Assembly: GCA_030706785.1 (NCBI GenBank)
Contig: JAUZNW010000008.1
Coordinates: 1-43,770 of the forward strand
DNA: 43,770 bases
From: Bacteroidota bacterium
GTDB taxonomy: Bacteria > Bacteroidota > Bacteroidia > Bacteroidales > VadinHA17
Direction: 5' to 3'
The translations under genes were made by a program, and so were the position numbers. Every line of letters starts with the position of its first letter. Position 1 is the first letter of the stretch. Shown here piece by piece: positions 34,375 through 43,308 of the stretch. Under the pieces are notes generated by a model. The model was not told where the DNA came from, searched no databases, and saw only the letters and a program-made list of their open reading frames with translations.

Positions 34375-35442
34375 ATGATGAATTGCGCACATTTTTTTAT
34401 AAGACGATTTTCTTTTTTAATAACGGCATTTTTTATAAGTATCTGCAGTTCAGGTCAGAGTAATGATCCTCTGATGAACTTCAACTATTTTGTTAAATTC
34501 CTTAATGATAATTATGGCCTGTTCCCATACAAGAGTTTAAACTGGGATTCCTTATGCACCAGTCATTCCCGGCTCATTACAAGCAGGACTTCCCCTGATT
34601 CATTGTTCATTATCATCAGTAACCTGGCAGGCAAATTAAGAGACAAACATTTATGGATCGATAATGATAAATATGCTTTTAATTTCTCCCTGGGGAAAGT
34701 TGTTCTGACTTCACAGCTGGATTCAATTTTTGCCTCAAGGCGGAAATATAAAAACATTGACCTGATAAAATCGAAGTACCTTAATAATAAGGTTTATTCA
34801 TCTGAAATAAATAATTCTGTTGCCGGTTTGAGTGGTGACGATACAGGATATCTCTCGATAGGCTGGTTCGACCGGAATATTCATCGCGTGGATTCCGTAA
34901 CCACCGAAATCGTAAGATTTCTTTCAAACTGCCGGTATCTTATTATAGATATACGTAATAATACTGGGGGAACGGATTCTTCAGCTCTCACGGTCGCCAA
35001 CCATTTTGTAAAAACCGGAAAATGTTATCAGATTTCGAGGATAAGAAAAGGAAACCGAATCGATTCGTATACAGATCCTGTCTATTGGAGTAACAATCCC
35101 ATGAATAGTTCGTTTACGAGGCCGATCTTAATTTTAATCAACAGATATTCCATGAGTGCTGCAGAAGCTTTCTCACTGGCTCTAAAGGGGCAGCCGCACA
35201 TAAAATTCATGGGCGAACCATCAGCCGGGGCATTTTCTGATGCGGAAGATGCCTATTTGCCTAATGGCTGGCATTTTACATATTCAGTAGGAGTCTGGAC
35301 AGATTGCAACGGAGTCTTATGGGAAGAGAAGGGTATCCAGCCGGATTTTTTTATAAAACAATCAAACGAAGCAAACAGCAACAATGACCTGTTATTGGAA
35401 CAGGCCCTGAAAGAGTTGAAAAAACTGACTCCGTCGGACTAA
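34375..35442 (+). CDS. S41 family peptidase, Tricorn-like type without the dyad lysine
   Basis: A 355-residue exported peptidase with a signal peptide (FSFLITAFFISICSSGQ). The S41 core has the conserved histidine H92 in LRDKHLWID and a serine S261 in YSMSAAEAF, followed by GEPSAGAFSD. In CtpA-type enzymes this last segment holds TxGK with the catalytic lysine; here no lysine is present, as in the Tricorn/IRBP branch, which uses Ser and His. The LPNGW and KGIQPDFF features are also common in that branch. No PDZ domain is evident. It is unrelated in subtype to the S41 lipoprotein at 16817-18205. Starts at the first of two tandem ATGs. Confidence 0.85.
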   Translation: MMNCAHFFIRRFSFLITAFFISICSSGQSNDPLMNFNYFVKFLNDNYGLFPYKSLNWDSLCTSHSRLITSRTSPDSLFIIISNLAGKLRDKHLWIDNDKYAFNFSLGKVVLTSQLDSIFASRRKYKNIDLIKSKYLNNKVYSSEINNSVAGLSGDDTGYLSIGWFDRNIHRVDSVTTEIVRFLSNCRYLIIDIRNNTGGTDSSALTVANHFVKTGKCYQISRIRKGNRIDSYTDPVYWSNNPMNSSFTRPILILINRYSMSAAEAFSLALKGQPHIKFMGEPSAGAFSDAEDAYLPNGWHFTYSVGVWTDCNGVLWEEKGIQPDFFIKQSNEANSNNDLLLEQALKELKKLTPSD

Positions 35443-35528
35443 CAGGTTATCAGCAAAAGATTTGCAAAGAAATGACCATGCCAAAATTGTAACATTTGTT
35501 ACAAAATTGATATTGTCATTCAGGGTCT

Positions 35529-35627
35529 GGAGGCTGGATTAATTGCCAGCTTTTACCTCCAACTTCCCAAAGGGAACTTGTTAAAATCACTGTAAATCAA
35601 TAAGTCCTCCTTGGGGGATTTAGAGGT
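35529..35627. repeat. Inverted repeats in the gap between convergent genes
   Basis: GGAGG-CTGG (35529-35537) pairs with CCAGC (35546-35550) and CCTCC (35556-35560). A second pair is the imperfect hairpin 35555-35579 and its inverted relative 35602-35627, both around a CCC/GGG core. Earlier, TTGTAAC-ATTT-GTTACAA (35487-35504) is a perfect 7-bp palindrome. A bidirectional terminator is plausible but unproven. Confidence 0.5.
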
Positions 35628-35698
35628 GAGTGAGCAGGGATGAGCTTTTAATAAGCCTCAACCCATCGGCAATTCAACACCTGAAGCAGGATGTCTTA

Positions 35699-36184
35699 TT
35701 ATGGTTCATGGAATTTTAAAATCAATCCTGACCATTTTTCAAACAAATCCTTTTCAGTTTTAGTCATCCTTCCGAAACCGGCGATATAGAAACTAATATT
35801 TATCTCTGATTTTGCCGGATCCTTAAAGCTGAAAATCAGGCTCATATTATTGGCATTTTCAAGGTTTGGTTTCTGCCCATTGTTATTCTTCATATCGGGA
35901 GTTGTTCTGAATGACTTTAATTCGCTGAGGCTGAAAATACTTGCCTTTTTGTCGGAACCCTTTTCAATGATATAAACGATCTTCTTGTTTTGGGTATCCA
36001 GTCCCAGGGCTGAATCATCCCAGCTGTCACTTTCTGTAATCGATGCACTATTCTTTAAAGCCTCTGACATTAAATCATTTAACATCCTTTTCTTTTTGGC
36101 TTTACCTGATCGGGCCATTACTACGACAGGCAATATGAACAAAAACAATAATGCAAGACCTATGATTGTACTTGAAGTGCTCAT
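35699..36184 (-). CDS. Membrane-anchored hypothetical protein
   Basis: Not recognised. The 161-residue protein begins with a single transmembrane segment (TIIGLALLFLFILPVVVMA, about residues 6-24), then a basic turn (RSGKAKKKR) and a soluble domain of about 130 residues. The soluble part has strands such as KKIVYIIEKGS and MSLIFSFKDP and an FGRMTKTEKDLFEKW helix. The basic residues after the helix place the C-terminal domain in the cytoplasm by the positive-inside rule. It is the downstream gene of a loose minus-strand pair; the other member is 231 bases away. No motif suggests an enzyme. Confidence 0.65.
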   Translation of the reverse strand: MSTSSTIIGLALLFLFILPVVVMARSGKAKKKRMLNDLMSEALKNSASITESDSWDDSALGLDTQNKKIVYIIEKGSDKKASIFSLSELKSFRTTPDMKNNNGQKPNLENANNMSLIFSFKDPAKSEINISFYIAGFGRMTKTEKDLFEKWSGLILKFHEP

Positions 36185-36414
36185 GATATAGTATTCTTAT
36201 AAGTTAACAAATTGATAATCATTGACTTTACTTTATCTGATATTGTTTCAACCTCGCAACAGGTTCACCCTGCTTGATACATGGATTATGTTGTTGCCTG
36301 TTGTCTTTAGATAAAAATCCTGCAAAAATCCATGAGATCTGTTAAGACCACCGGAGAATCATCCGTTGAATCTAAAAATGGAAAATTAAAATGGTTGAAA
36401 CTGCTGAGGCTTTA

Positions 36415-36786
36415 TCACCAGAAGTAGTTGAACGGGAAGATGATATCCGGCGGACTGAAAATCGGTAAAATGATCGCCTCCTGCCGGAGTGTTTTAAAAC
36501 TGAAGCCGAAATATCTGTTAATCAGTACTTCTCTGAGAAGATTCTGCAGGAAATTTATTTTCTGAAGATACTTATCAAAATTGACCGGACTGATTTTAAT
36601 CCTTGATCCGGAATAATTATTTATTAAAAGGAAATAATCAACATTTACGAATTGGCTGGAGTGAGGTAATGTATTATCAGATAATATGTTATCAGACTTG
36701 GGACGCTGCATTCTGAGTATTCCCGTATTAATATATGCTATTAATACGCTCAGGACAAGCACTACTATTCTGAAGATATTTAACAT
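36415..36786 (-). CDS. Small hypothetical protein with N-terminal membrane segment
   Basis: Not recognised. The 123-residue protein starts LNIFRIVVLVLSVLIAYINTG, one hydrophobic helix of about 17 residues, followed by a polar region with basic and aromatic residues. Support for a real gene comes from a textbook promoter directly upstream, which leaves almost no leader before the ATG at 36786. It is between a hypothetical membrane protein and the end of the SusC operon. The C-terminal part (about 70-123) lacks a recognisable domain. It could instead be a membrane-bound signalling peptide; the sequence cannot decide. Confidence 0.5.
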   Translation of the reverse strand: MLNIFRIVVLVLSVLIAYINTGILRMQRPKSDNILSDNTLPHSSQFVNVDYFLLINNYSGSRIKISPVNFDKYLQKINFLQNLLREVLINRYFGFSFKTLRQEAIILPIFSPPDIIFPFNYFW

Positions 36787-36790
36787 GTTG

Positions 36791-36821
36791 CAAAATTAAT
36801 CAGTTCATTTTATGAACCAAA
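36791..36821 (-). promoter_or_regulatory. Consensus Bacteroidota promoter, leaderless arrangement
   Basis: On the minus strand TTTG (36821-36818), 19 nt, TAATTTTG (36798-36791) is a perfect match to the consensus. The -7 box ends 5 bases before the ATG at 36786, so transcription would start at or near the A of the ATG and produce a leaderless transcript. Confidence 0.6.
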
Positions 36822-36869
36822 TTTCAATTCTCTTTTACACGCGTTTGAACTTAACTTTTTTTATCTTTC

Positions 36870-36931
36870 CCAGTCCAAAGGACTGGTTTACAAAATTCAA
36901 GAGGCTATCCGAAATGGATAGCCTCTTTTTT
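36870..36931 (-). terminator. Hairpin terminator region downstream of the SusC operon
   Basis: GAGGCTATCC/GGATAGCCTC (36901-36925) forms a 10-12 bp stem with a 5-nt loop. CCAGTCC/GGACTGG (36870-36886) is a second hairpin. The T-run (36926-36931) follows on the plus strand, where no gene ends, while the minus-strand operon ends at 36953 reading into the hairpin. It may act in both directions. Confidence 0.7.
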
Positions 36932-36952
36932 AACCAGTCATGGAATGAACAG

Positions 36953-37756
36953 CTATGGATTCCTGGTAAATGTAAATAGAAATTTACCCTGGTTGCCATA
37001 CTTGCTTAGAGAGATATCAAAATGCATCGTGTATGATCCGTCACAGGAACTATATGTGCCGCTGCCCGAATAAGATATTGATCCATAATCCCATGCTACT
37101 GATGATACCACCTTTTCAGGTACTGTGACATTATATGTAGCAGGATTTATATACATCACCAGCGGTCCCTGATCCTCTACAAGCCCTTCAATTTCTTCAA
37201 TACCCGTAACATATATCTTATACGGATCATCAGGATCTGCTGTCAGTGTTATATTTCCCTCCGAGTTCCAGTCAGGAGACACAGAATGATAACTGCCTTC
37301 CGCCAGATCCACATCATAAGCGCAGGCCACAGGAATGAATAATACAGCAGTTGAACGGGTTGCCAGTCCTTTGGCAAGCGTTATTAGCTCCAGTGTAAAA
37401 ACATCACCGTTTTTAATTACATCCAGTGCAATTCCGAGCTTTTGAGCGATATCTGATGAACGAACCCTTACTGTGGCAGGATAAGATGTTACCTCCGTAA
37501 TGGTCACTCTTTCGAAATGGTCCTGATAAGATCCCAGTACTGTGATTTTATCCGGATTGGTACCTTCAGGTACAGTTATCACAAATTCAACATATGAGTT
37601 TTCAAGGTCCTTGGAATCAAAGATCCCGGGATTTATATCACTTATCGCAGGTACAACTGCAACGCCCCTCAGTCCGGCAGGATCCGGAAGCTCTTCACAG
37701 CTGAAGATAATAATTATTAGAGCGAGCAGCGATCCTAGGTTTTTTATCTTTTTCAT
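36953..37756 (-). CDS. Surface lipoprotein, third gene of the SusC/SusD operon
   Basis: The ATG at 37756 gives a 267-residue lipoprotein; an in-frame TTG two codons upstream is not preferred. The lipobox is IIFSC followed by EELPDP, and the acidic residues after the cysteine are typical of the surface-exposure signal of Bacteroidota lipoproteins. The mature part is strand-rich with an Ig-like domain (about 40-130) and a C-terminal domain with WDYGSISYSGSGTYSS. It is 39 bases downstream of the SusD gene and the last gene of the operon. SusE/SusF-like proteins occupy this position and bind ligands at the surface. I do not recognise a specific family. Confidence 0.75.
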   Translation of the reverse strand: MKKIKNLGSLLALIIIIFSCEELPDPAGLRGVAVVPAISDINPGIFDSKDLENSYVEFVITVPEGTNPDKITVLGSYQDHFERVTITEVTSYPATVRVRSSDIAQKLGIALDVIKNGDVFTLELITLAKGLATRSTAVLFIPVACAYDVDLAEGSYHSVSPDWNSEGNITLTADPDDPYKIYVTGIEEIEGLVEDQGPLVMYINPATYNVTVPEKVVSSVAWDYGSISYSGSGTYSSCDGSYTMHFDISLSKYGNQGKFLFTFTRNP

Positions 37757-37795
37757 TATCAATTCATTTTAATATTATGATCAGAATACAAAGGT

Positions 37796-39241
37796 TTATC
37801 GTGTTCCGCCAGCCCACCATACTTTCTCGGAATAGACATATGACCCGTCACCGTAAGCATTCCTGACATTTACATTGGTTGTAACATCATCTGAACCATA
37901 GGAAAAACGAATCGGGAACCGATTGGAATTTAAAGGATTATCAAGAACGATCACATTATCGCCCATTGCTTTCAGCCGCCGGTAATCGTTATAAGCCTCA
38001 AAAGCTTCCTCCTCATAGAATGCAATATATTTCTGGTTCATCACCTCCGATAGCGGATTTGCATTGAATTTAGGTCTGACACTCGTGTTGAAGTAGCTAA
38101 CAGCCTGAGCAGCTGTAAGTCCGATATTTGATTTCTGAAAAGCAGCGGTAACCGCTTTCCGCAATGATGTGTCGGCCAGGATCAGGTTTCCGCTTCTGAC
38201 ATAAGCCTCAGCCTTCAGGAATTCAATTTCATGATAACTTAAGAGGTATGTCGGAGCAGTGACAGTGCTTATTGCGGAGACCGAATAAAAACCCTGCACC
38301 TGATTTGCGGTTCCGTTAGGAGCAAAGACAAGTCCGCCTCCCGCGTCGGGATGCGGTCTGAAGAAAACATTATCCCTGGGATCATTTCTTTCCGCCAGCT
38401 TATTATGCAGGCTCTGGCTTGCTCCATAATAATCCCGATCCTGGAAGAAGCAATAGAAAGGACTCTGGGAAGTATTTCCGTTATAATTGAACTGTGCCTG
38501 TTCATCCCGTGAAGCAAATGACTGATTTGCAAATGCTATAACACTGGCATAAGCAGGTGTTTTAAATGACAGCCGCATTGTATAACGGGCTTTCAGGCCA
38601 TAGGCGAATTTCTTCCAGAGTCCTGTATTGCCGCCATATATTAGGTCCTGAATTCCGAGGGCAGGATAAATGGTTTCTTTATCAAGATTGGCGATTGCGT
38701 CATCAAGCAGACTATAAATGTCATTGTAGATATCCTGCTGTTTATCGAGGACCGGAGTAAAGACTACTCCGGGCTGAAGTGCCTCTTTCCAGGGGACATC
38801 ACCCATCCCGTCTGTCAGTATTGCAAGGTTATACGCAGTGAGGATCTGTGCAATGCCCAGTGTGTGGTAATTACCCTCTTCTGAACCTCCTGCAGAGCAT
38901 TTATCCCGTACAACCTTGAGAGTGTACAGGTTCGCGTAAATAGCATCCCATGCGTTGCTGAAGGTTGTCGAGCTTGAAGGCTGCGACGATCTTATATCGG
39001 CGTTGTAGAACTGACCCCATATGCCGGCATTATGTTCAATGTAAACGGAAGCATAAAAAGTGAAATCGCCGCCGGTAACATTGAAGGCACTTGAAGTCAT
39101 TGCATCGGTTATTATCAAGCCTGACGCCATATCGCTTGGATCATTGACATCCTTATTTATATTATCCATAATGGATTCAGAGCATGAATCAAGCGAAAGG
39201 GCAAGGATTGAAGCGAACAATATATGAAGTACTTTTTTCAT
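37796..39241 (-). CDS. SusD/RagB-family nutrient-binding lipoprotein
   Basis: The 481-residue protein is an outer-membrane surface lipoprotein with the lipobox LSLDSC. NKDVNDPSDM near the N-terminus and the GMGDVPWKEAL motif are typical of the SusD-like_2 branch (PF12771). The helical TPR-like repeats follow. It forms the lid of the transporter with the SusC protein encoded directly upstream (11 bases). The YHEIEFLKAEAYVRSG motif near residue 340 is conserved. SusD-like_2 proteins bind various ligands, not only glycans, so the nutrient is not identified. Confidence 0.92.
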   Translation of the reverse strand: MKKVLHILFASILALSLDSCSESIMDNINKDVNDPSDMASGLIITDAMTSSAFNVTGGDFTFYASVYIEHNAGIWGQFYNADIRSSQPSSSTTFSNAWDAIYANLYTLKVVRDKCSAGGSEEGNYHTLGIAQILTAYNLAILTDGMGDVPWKEALQPGVVFTPVLDKQQDIYNDIYSLLDDAIANLDKETIYPALGIQDLIYGGNTGLWKKFAYGLKARYTMRLSFKTPAYASVIAFANQSFASRDEQAQFNYNGNTSQSPFYCFFQDRDYYGASQSLHNKLAERNDPRDNVFFRPHPDAGGGLVFAPNGTANQVQGFYSVSAISTVTAPTYLLSYHEIEFLKAEAYVRSGNLILADTSLRKAVTAAFQKSNIGLTAAQAVSYFNTSVRPKFNANPLSEVMNQKYIAFYEEEAFEAYNDYRRLKAMGDNVIVLDNPLNSNRFPIRFSYGSDDVTTNVNVRNAYGDGSYVYSEKVWWAGGTR

Positions 39242-39252
39242 GATTTTACTTG

Positions 39253-42200
39253 TTAAAAGGTTAGATCAAGATTAAAACCATAGCTGGTTGTCTGTGGGAC
39301 TGTAAATCTTTCAAATGCTCCTCCCATGTTGGTGTTTCCCTGGCTCGATTCAGGATCCAGATTTGGAAGCGCCGTCCAAATCAGTATGTTCCTCGCAAAG
39401 ACTGATATCCCCATATTAATCCTGCTGAACAGTTTTGCAGATGGCCTGTACCGAAGGGAGAGCTCGCGAAGCTTGACAAATGAATTGTCATAGATATAAT
39501 ATTCATCGATATTTGTCAGAACATTAGTGTGCAGGTACTGCAGAGCATAAGGATCGTTTGGTCCTCCCCTTGCGATGTCATTTTTCGATCCATCGCGTTT
39601 TACACCATCGAAAACAAAGGTCGAGGAACGGTCCTCGGTCTTTTTTGACAATCCGTAATAGTCCAGCAAACCGTTGCTGCCTGAATACATATGACCGCCC
39701 TGCTTCCACTCAAACAAAGCGCTCAGCGACCAGTTCCTGAAAGTAAAATTTGTGCCGCCTCCCAGGATGAATTTCGGCGAGACTTTCCCGATAACAGCGG
39801 GTTCACCGGTAAGAGGGAAGCCATAATTCGGAGAAGAGGGGTCATCTTCCACAACAATTTTTCCATTCTCGTTCCTGAGGAACGAGTCTCCATAAATGAC
39901 CGGATATGTGTCACCGATACCGGCACGTACCTGAGGAGTTGTGAATCCACCTATAAATATACTTTCGACACCCTGTGCAAGCTCATCAACCCAGTTATCA
40001 ATCTTCGAAAAGTTGAAATTGAAATCCCACTGAATCCTCTTCATTGCCAGCGGAGTTATATACAGCACGACTTCATGGCCGATAGTATGGACCTTACCCC
40101 CGTTCATGAGCATAGCAGCGATACCGGTGGAACCGGCAAGCGGAACTGAGAAAATCTGATCAATGACATTCTGCCGTGAGAAGGTATAGTCGATACCGAG
40201 ACGGTTGTTAAAGAATTTGAGTTCAGTGCCGATTTCATACGATTTTGTATTCTGAGGTACAAGAGTCGGATCATACTGAGTATTATTAGGAATGTATGAA
40301 CTTATGCCCCCGATAGGATACTGGATAGGATGTCCTGTCCACCATCCGCTTGAATAATTGGGAGTCGTATAATAATTCCTGACATATGTTCCGGCCTGTC
40401 CGACCTCAGCATATGAAAGACGAAGCTTGGCGAATGAGATCCAGTTATAGTTTTTGATGGCTTCCAGTTCAGATGCGACAAAACTGAAAGCAACGGAAGG
40501 ATAAAAGAATGACCTGTGATGTGTCGGCATTGAGGAAACAATATCATATCGTCCCGTTCCTGTCAGGAAGAAGATCGACTTCCACTGCAGCGACATGCTT
40601 CCGAAAGTTCCTACAGTCCGGTTCTGGTTCTTTGATTCATTCGCCGTGACTATGTTTGCATTTCTGATATGCGGCCATCCTCCGAAATTAAATTCCTCGC
40701 CATGTTCTGAATATGTTTTTGAATTATTGTGGTCGAATTCATTACCAACCATAGCTGTTAAGATCAGATTATGACTGATATCCCAGTCAATATTTGCTGT
40801 CAGAAGAGAGTTTACGGTAAATGATGTGATCCCGTAATTATCGATCATTCCGGTTGTCCCTGCATGTCCGTATTCGAAAATGTCATTGAAATTTGTTGTA
40901 TATGAATCAGTTCCCAGCTGATACCTGATCTTCAGATCTACCTTATCTCCAGGCTTTCCTGTGTAGCTAATGTATCCATTTCCGAAAAACCGGTTAGTCT
41001 TTTCATTAAAGACCGTATGTTCGGCAGACCAGTAAGGATTATCCCAGCTGCCTCCCCTGTAATAGATCTGAGTATAGGGATCTCCCGGAACATAATATGG
41101 ATAATCCCTTAGATTATAAGAGATCGGAGCTCCCAGAACACCTGCGAGAGCAGCATCATTAGCGGTTGGGAGCTTGTCGATATCGGTTTTTGAAAAGTTG
41201 GCGTTGAATCCGGTAATGAAGTTATTTGTCAGTTTTCTCTCGGCGGAAGCCTTCCCATTCCAGCGTTGCATCCCGGAGGCCAGGGCGACACCACTCTGCG
41301 ATGTTTGGCTGAAGCCCAGTGCATAGTTCCCGCTTTCAATTGCCTGGGTTATATTAATGTTGTTAGTCAGCGAATAACCGGTTCTGAAGTATCTTCTCCA
41401 GTTATCGAATATCTGCGGGGTCACCCATGGATCCTCAACCTGACCGAGTGCAAGCTGAGGAACATAAAATTTGCCCGGATGCCCGTTTTCATTACCACCA
41501 TATACGGGATCGCCTGGAAGATCGATGACTTTTGGTCCCCAGGATAGTGAAGAATTCGGGACATAACTGCCGTTAGATCCCTGGGCCCATGTTGTCTGAT
41601 AATCAGGGGTTCGTGAAACGCGAGAAAAGGCACTTGTATGCGACACTGAAATGACCGGTTTACCTAATGCATTGTTCCGGCCGCTTTTGGTTGTTATCAC
41701 TATTACTCCGTTTGATGCACGAATACCATAAAGGGCAGCAGCTGCCTGACCCTTCAGAATATTGACGCTTTCGATATCATCAGGATTCAGGTCAATCGCA
41801 CGGTTCGAAATATCTGATCCGGTCACTCCGTATCCGACCACCGAAAAATCGCCATTTGTACCTGACTGGATATCGGCAGTGGATGCGATCGGCATCCCGT
41901 CAACAACATAAAGGGGAGTATTGTTACCCGTAAAAGACCGGGCACCCCGGATAACGATTTGCGAAGAAGCGCCTGGCATCCCGCTTGAAGGTTTGATGTC
42001 GATTCCGGATATCTTACCCTGCATGGCACCTGCAAGGTCAGTATTGCCTGTCCGTTTTATAACATCACTTTTAACATCCTGAACCGAATATCCTACTGCT
42101 TTTTTCTCCCTGGATACGCCAAAAGCAGTGACGACCACTTCTTCCAGACCCAGAATATCAGGTTCCATTATTACATCGATCACGGAACGGTTTCCTATCT

Positions 42201-42453
42201 CAACCTCCTGTTTTTTCATGCCTATATAGGAAAATACAAGTGTTGTGGTATTATCAGGTACAGCCAGAGTGTATTTGCCATTCAAATCTGTGTTGATCCC
42301 AATGGTTGTACCTTTCACCGATACCGACACACCGATCATTGCCCCTTCACCGGGAACAGACGATGTTACGGTTCCGGAAATGATTTTTTGCTGGCCGAGG
42401 GCCGTTAACGCCGTGCCACAAAAAAATAAATAAATCAAGAGAATTTTTCTCAT
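39253..42453 (-). CDS. SusC/RagA-family TonB-linked outer-membrane transporter
   Basis: A 1066-residue protein. After a signal peptide (LLIYLFFCGTALTALGQ) comes the CarboxypepD_reg domain (about 22-95, ISGTVTSSVPGEGAMIGVSV), a TonB-dependent plug (about 115-245), and a 22-stranded barrel. The SusC signature GQAAAALYGIRASNGVIVITT is present near residue 240 and the C-terminus ends in F, as in outer-membrane proteins. It imports a ligand captured by SusD using TonB energy. The operon contains only SusC, SusD and a lipoprotein: no glycosidase, sigma/anti-sigma pair or hybrid two-component gene is adjacent, so a polysaccharide role cannot be assumed. Confidence 0.95.
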   Translation of the reverse strand: MRKILLIYLFFCGTALTALGQQKIISGTVTSSVPGEGAMIGVSVSVKGTTIGINTDLNGKYTLAVPDNTTTLVFSYIGMKKQEVEIGNRSVIDVIMEPDILGLEEVVVTAFGVSREKKAVGYSVQDVKSDVIKRTGNTDLAGAMQGKISGIDIKPSSGMPGASSQIVIRGARSFTGNNTPLYVVDGMPIASTADIQSGTNGDFSVVGYGVTGSDISNRAIDLNPDDIESVNILKGQAAAALYGIRASNGVIVITTKSGRNNALGKPVISVSHTSAFSRVSRTPDYQTTWAQGSNGSYVPNSSLSWGPKVIDLPGDPVYGGNENGHPGKFYVPQLALGQVEDPWVTPQIFDNWRRYFRTGYSLTNNINITQAIESGNYALGFSQTSQSGVALASGMQRWNGKASAERKLTNNFITGFNANFSKTDIDKLPTANDAALAGVLGAPISYNLRDYPYYVPGDPYTQIYYRGGSWDNPYWSAEHTVFNEKTNRFFGNGYISYTGKPGDKVDLKIRYQLGTDSYTTNFNDIFEYGHAGTTGMIDNYGITSFTVNSLLTANIDWDISHNLILTAMVGNEFDHNNSKTYSEHGEEFNFGGWPHIRNANIVTANESKNQNRTVGTFGSMSLQWKSIFFLTGTGRYDIVSSMPTHHRSFFYPSVAFSFVASELEAIKNYNWISFAKLRLSYAEVGQAGTYVRNYYTTPNYSSGWWTGHPIQYPIGGISSYIPNNTQYDPTLVPQNTKSYEIGTELKFFNNRLGIDYTFSRQNVIDQIFSVPLAGSTGIAAMLMNGGKVHTIGHEVVLYITPLAMKRIQWDFNFNFSKIDNWVDELAQGVESIFIGGFTTPQVRAGIGDTYPVIYGDSFLRNENGKIVVEDDPSSPNYGFPLTGEPAVIGKVSPKFILGGGTNFTFRNWSLSALFEWKQGGHMYSGSNGLLDYYGLSKKTEDRSSTFVFDGVKRDGSKNDIARGGPNDPYALQYLHTNVLTNIDEYYIYDNSFVKLRELSLRYRPSAKLFSRINMGISVFARNILIWTALPNLDPESSQGNTNMGGAFERFTVPQTTSYGFNLDLTF

Positions 42454-42479
42454 AGCGTCTGGTTTATTGAATAAATATT

Positions 42480-42532
42480 AAAGGAATGGCTGGTTCCTTT
42501 TTTACTGTCCAAAAAAGTGACCGTGTCACTTT
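42480..42532 (-). promoter_or_regulatory. Operator-like palindrome and hairpin upstream of the SusC operon
   Basis: AAAGTGAC-CGT-GTCACTTT (42514-42532) is a perfect palindrome with 8-bp arms, 61 bases upstream of the ATG. Closer to the gene AAAGGAA-TGGCTGG-TTCCTTT (42480-42500) forms a hairpin that would lie in the leader. GTGA-N5-TCAC resembles a CRP/FNR-type site but with 5 rather than 6 central bases. No good promoter consensus was found on this strand. Confidence 0.5.
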
Positions 42533-42676
42533 ATGGGTTTTAAATTAAACAAGATATTTTTTTATCGGTGTATGATTTAACGGATTGCCTGAACGGGTTA
42601 ATGAATGGTATAAAACAGAATACGGATTTTTAACATAAGACTGTCTGCAATGACAAATACGTCTATTTGAAAAATC

Positions 42677-42708
42677 TTTGATTATCAATATTTAAAATGT
42701 CTAAATTG
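42677..42708 (+). promoter_or_regulatory. Possible promoter for the cyclophilin gene
   Basis: TTTG at 42677-42680, a 21-nt spacer and TAAATTG at 42702-42708 approximate the Bacteroidota promoter, but the -7 box lacks one T. It lies directly before the ATG at 42716. The TTGAT-T-ATCAA palindrome (42678-42688) overlaps the -33 element. Confidence 0.35.
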
Positions 42709-42715
42709 CAATTAT

Positions 42716-43303
42716 ATGAGGATACCAATATGTATTTTGGCTTTTACCCTGATGTTTTATAATAACATATCCGGACATTCGGATAAAAGGAAAGAGAGAA
42801 TCATCATCAGGACAGAACTAGGGGAAATTCACGTAAGACTCGATCTGAAAAGAGCGCCAGTGACCTCGCTTAATTTTCTCCGGTACATCGATGCAGGGCT
42901 GTATGACAGCACCTGCTTCTACAGGGTTGTCAGGATGGACAACCAGCCGGATAATAAAATCCGTATAGAGGTCATTCAGGGTGGGAGATATGAAGATGAA
43001 GACAAAGGATTCCCTCCGATTATGCACGAGACGACCAGCATGACAGGCATCAGGCACAGAGACGGAACAATATCAATGGCAAGATCAGAGCCCGGAACCG
43101 CAACTTCTGAATTCTTTATTTGCATCGGTGATCAACCTGAACTTGATTACGGAGGAAAGAGGAATCCTGACGGGCAGGGTTTTGCAGCATTCGGGAAGGT
43201 TACAAAGGGAATGGACGTGGTAAAAAGAATACATTCAATCAGTGCTCCCGGACAGTATCTTGGGAAACCAGTTCTCATCCACTCAGTAGTGAGAGAGTTT
43301 TGA
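42716..43303 (+). CDS. Cyclophilin-type peptidyl-prolyl isomerase, exported
   Basis: A 195-residue protein with a signal peptide (ICILAFTLMFYNNISG, then HSDKRKE), so it acts in the periplasm or beyond. The mature part is the cyclophilin fold: TELGEIHVRLDLKRAPVTSLNF, the catalytic arginine in CFYRVV, the conserved glutamine in IQGG, SEFFICIGDQPELD and the C-terminal FGKVTKGMDVVKRIHS. It is close to the full length of the family. The position after a divergent SusC operon suggests a house-keeping folding function for outer-membrane proteins. Its stop codon runs straight into an inverted heptad repeat. Confidence 0.95.
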   Translation: MRIPICILAFTLMFYNNISGHSDKRKERIIIRTELGEIHVRLDLKRAPVTSLNFLRYIDAGLYDSTCFYRVVRMDNQPDNKIRIEVIQGGRYEDEDKGFPPIMHETTSMTGIRHRDGTISMARSEPGTATSEFFICIGDQPELDYGGKRNPDGQGFAAFGKVTKGMDVVKRIHSISAPGQYLGKPVLIHSVVREF

Positions 43304-43308
43304 TTTAA

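Noticed and set aside
39691-40149. 152-codon plus-strand open frame inside the SusC gene
   Set aside because: Lies entirely within the coding sequence of SusC on the other strand and has no recognisable features.
42514-42532. CRP or FNR binding site
   Set aside because: GTGA-N5-TCAC has one central base fewer than the CRP site and does not match FNR (TTGAT-N4-ATCAA); kept only as an operator-like palindrome.
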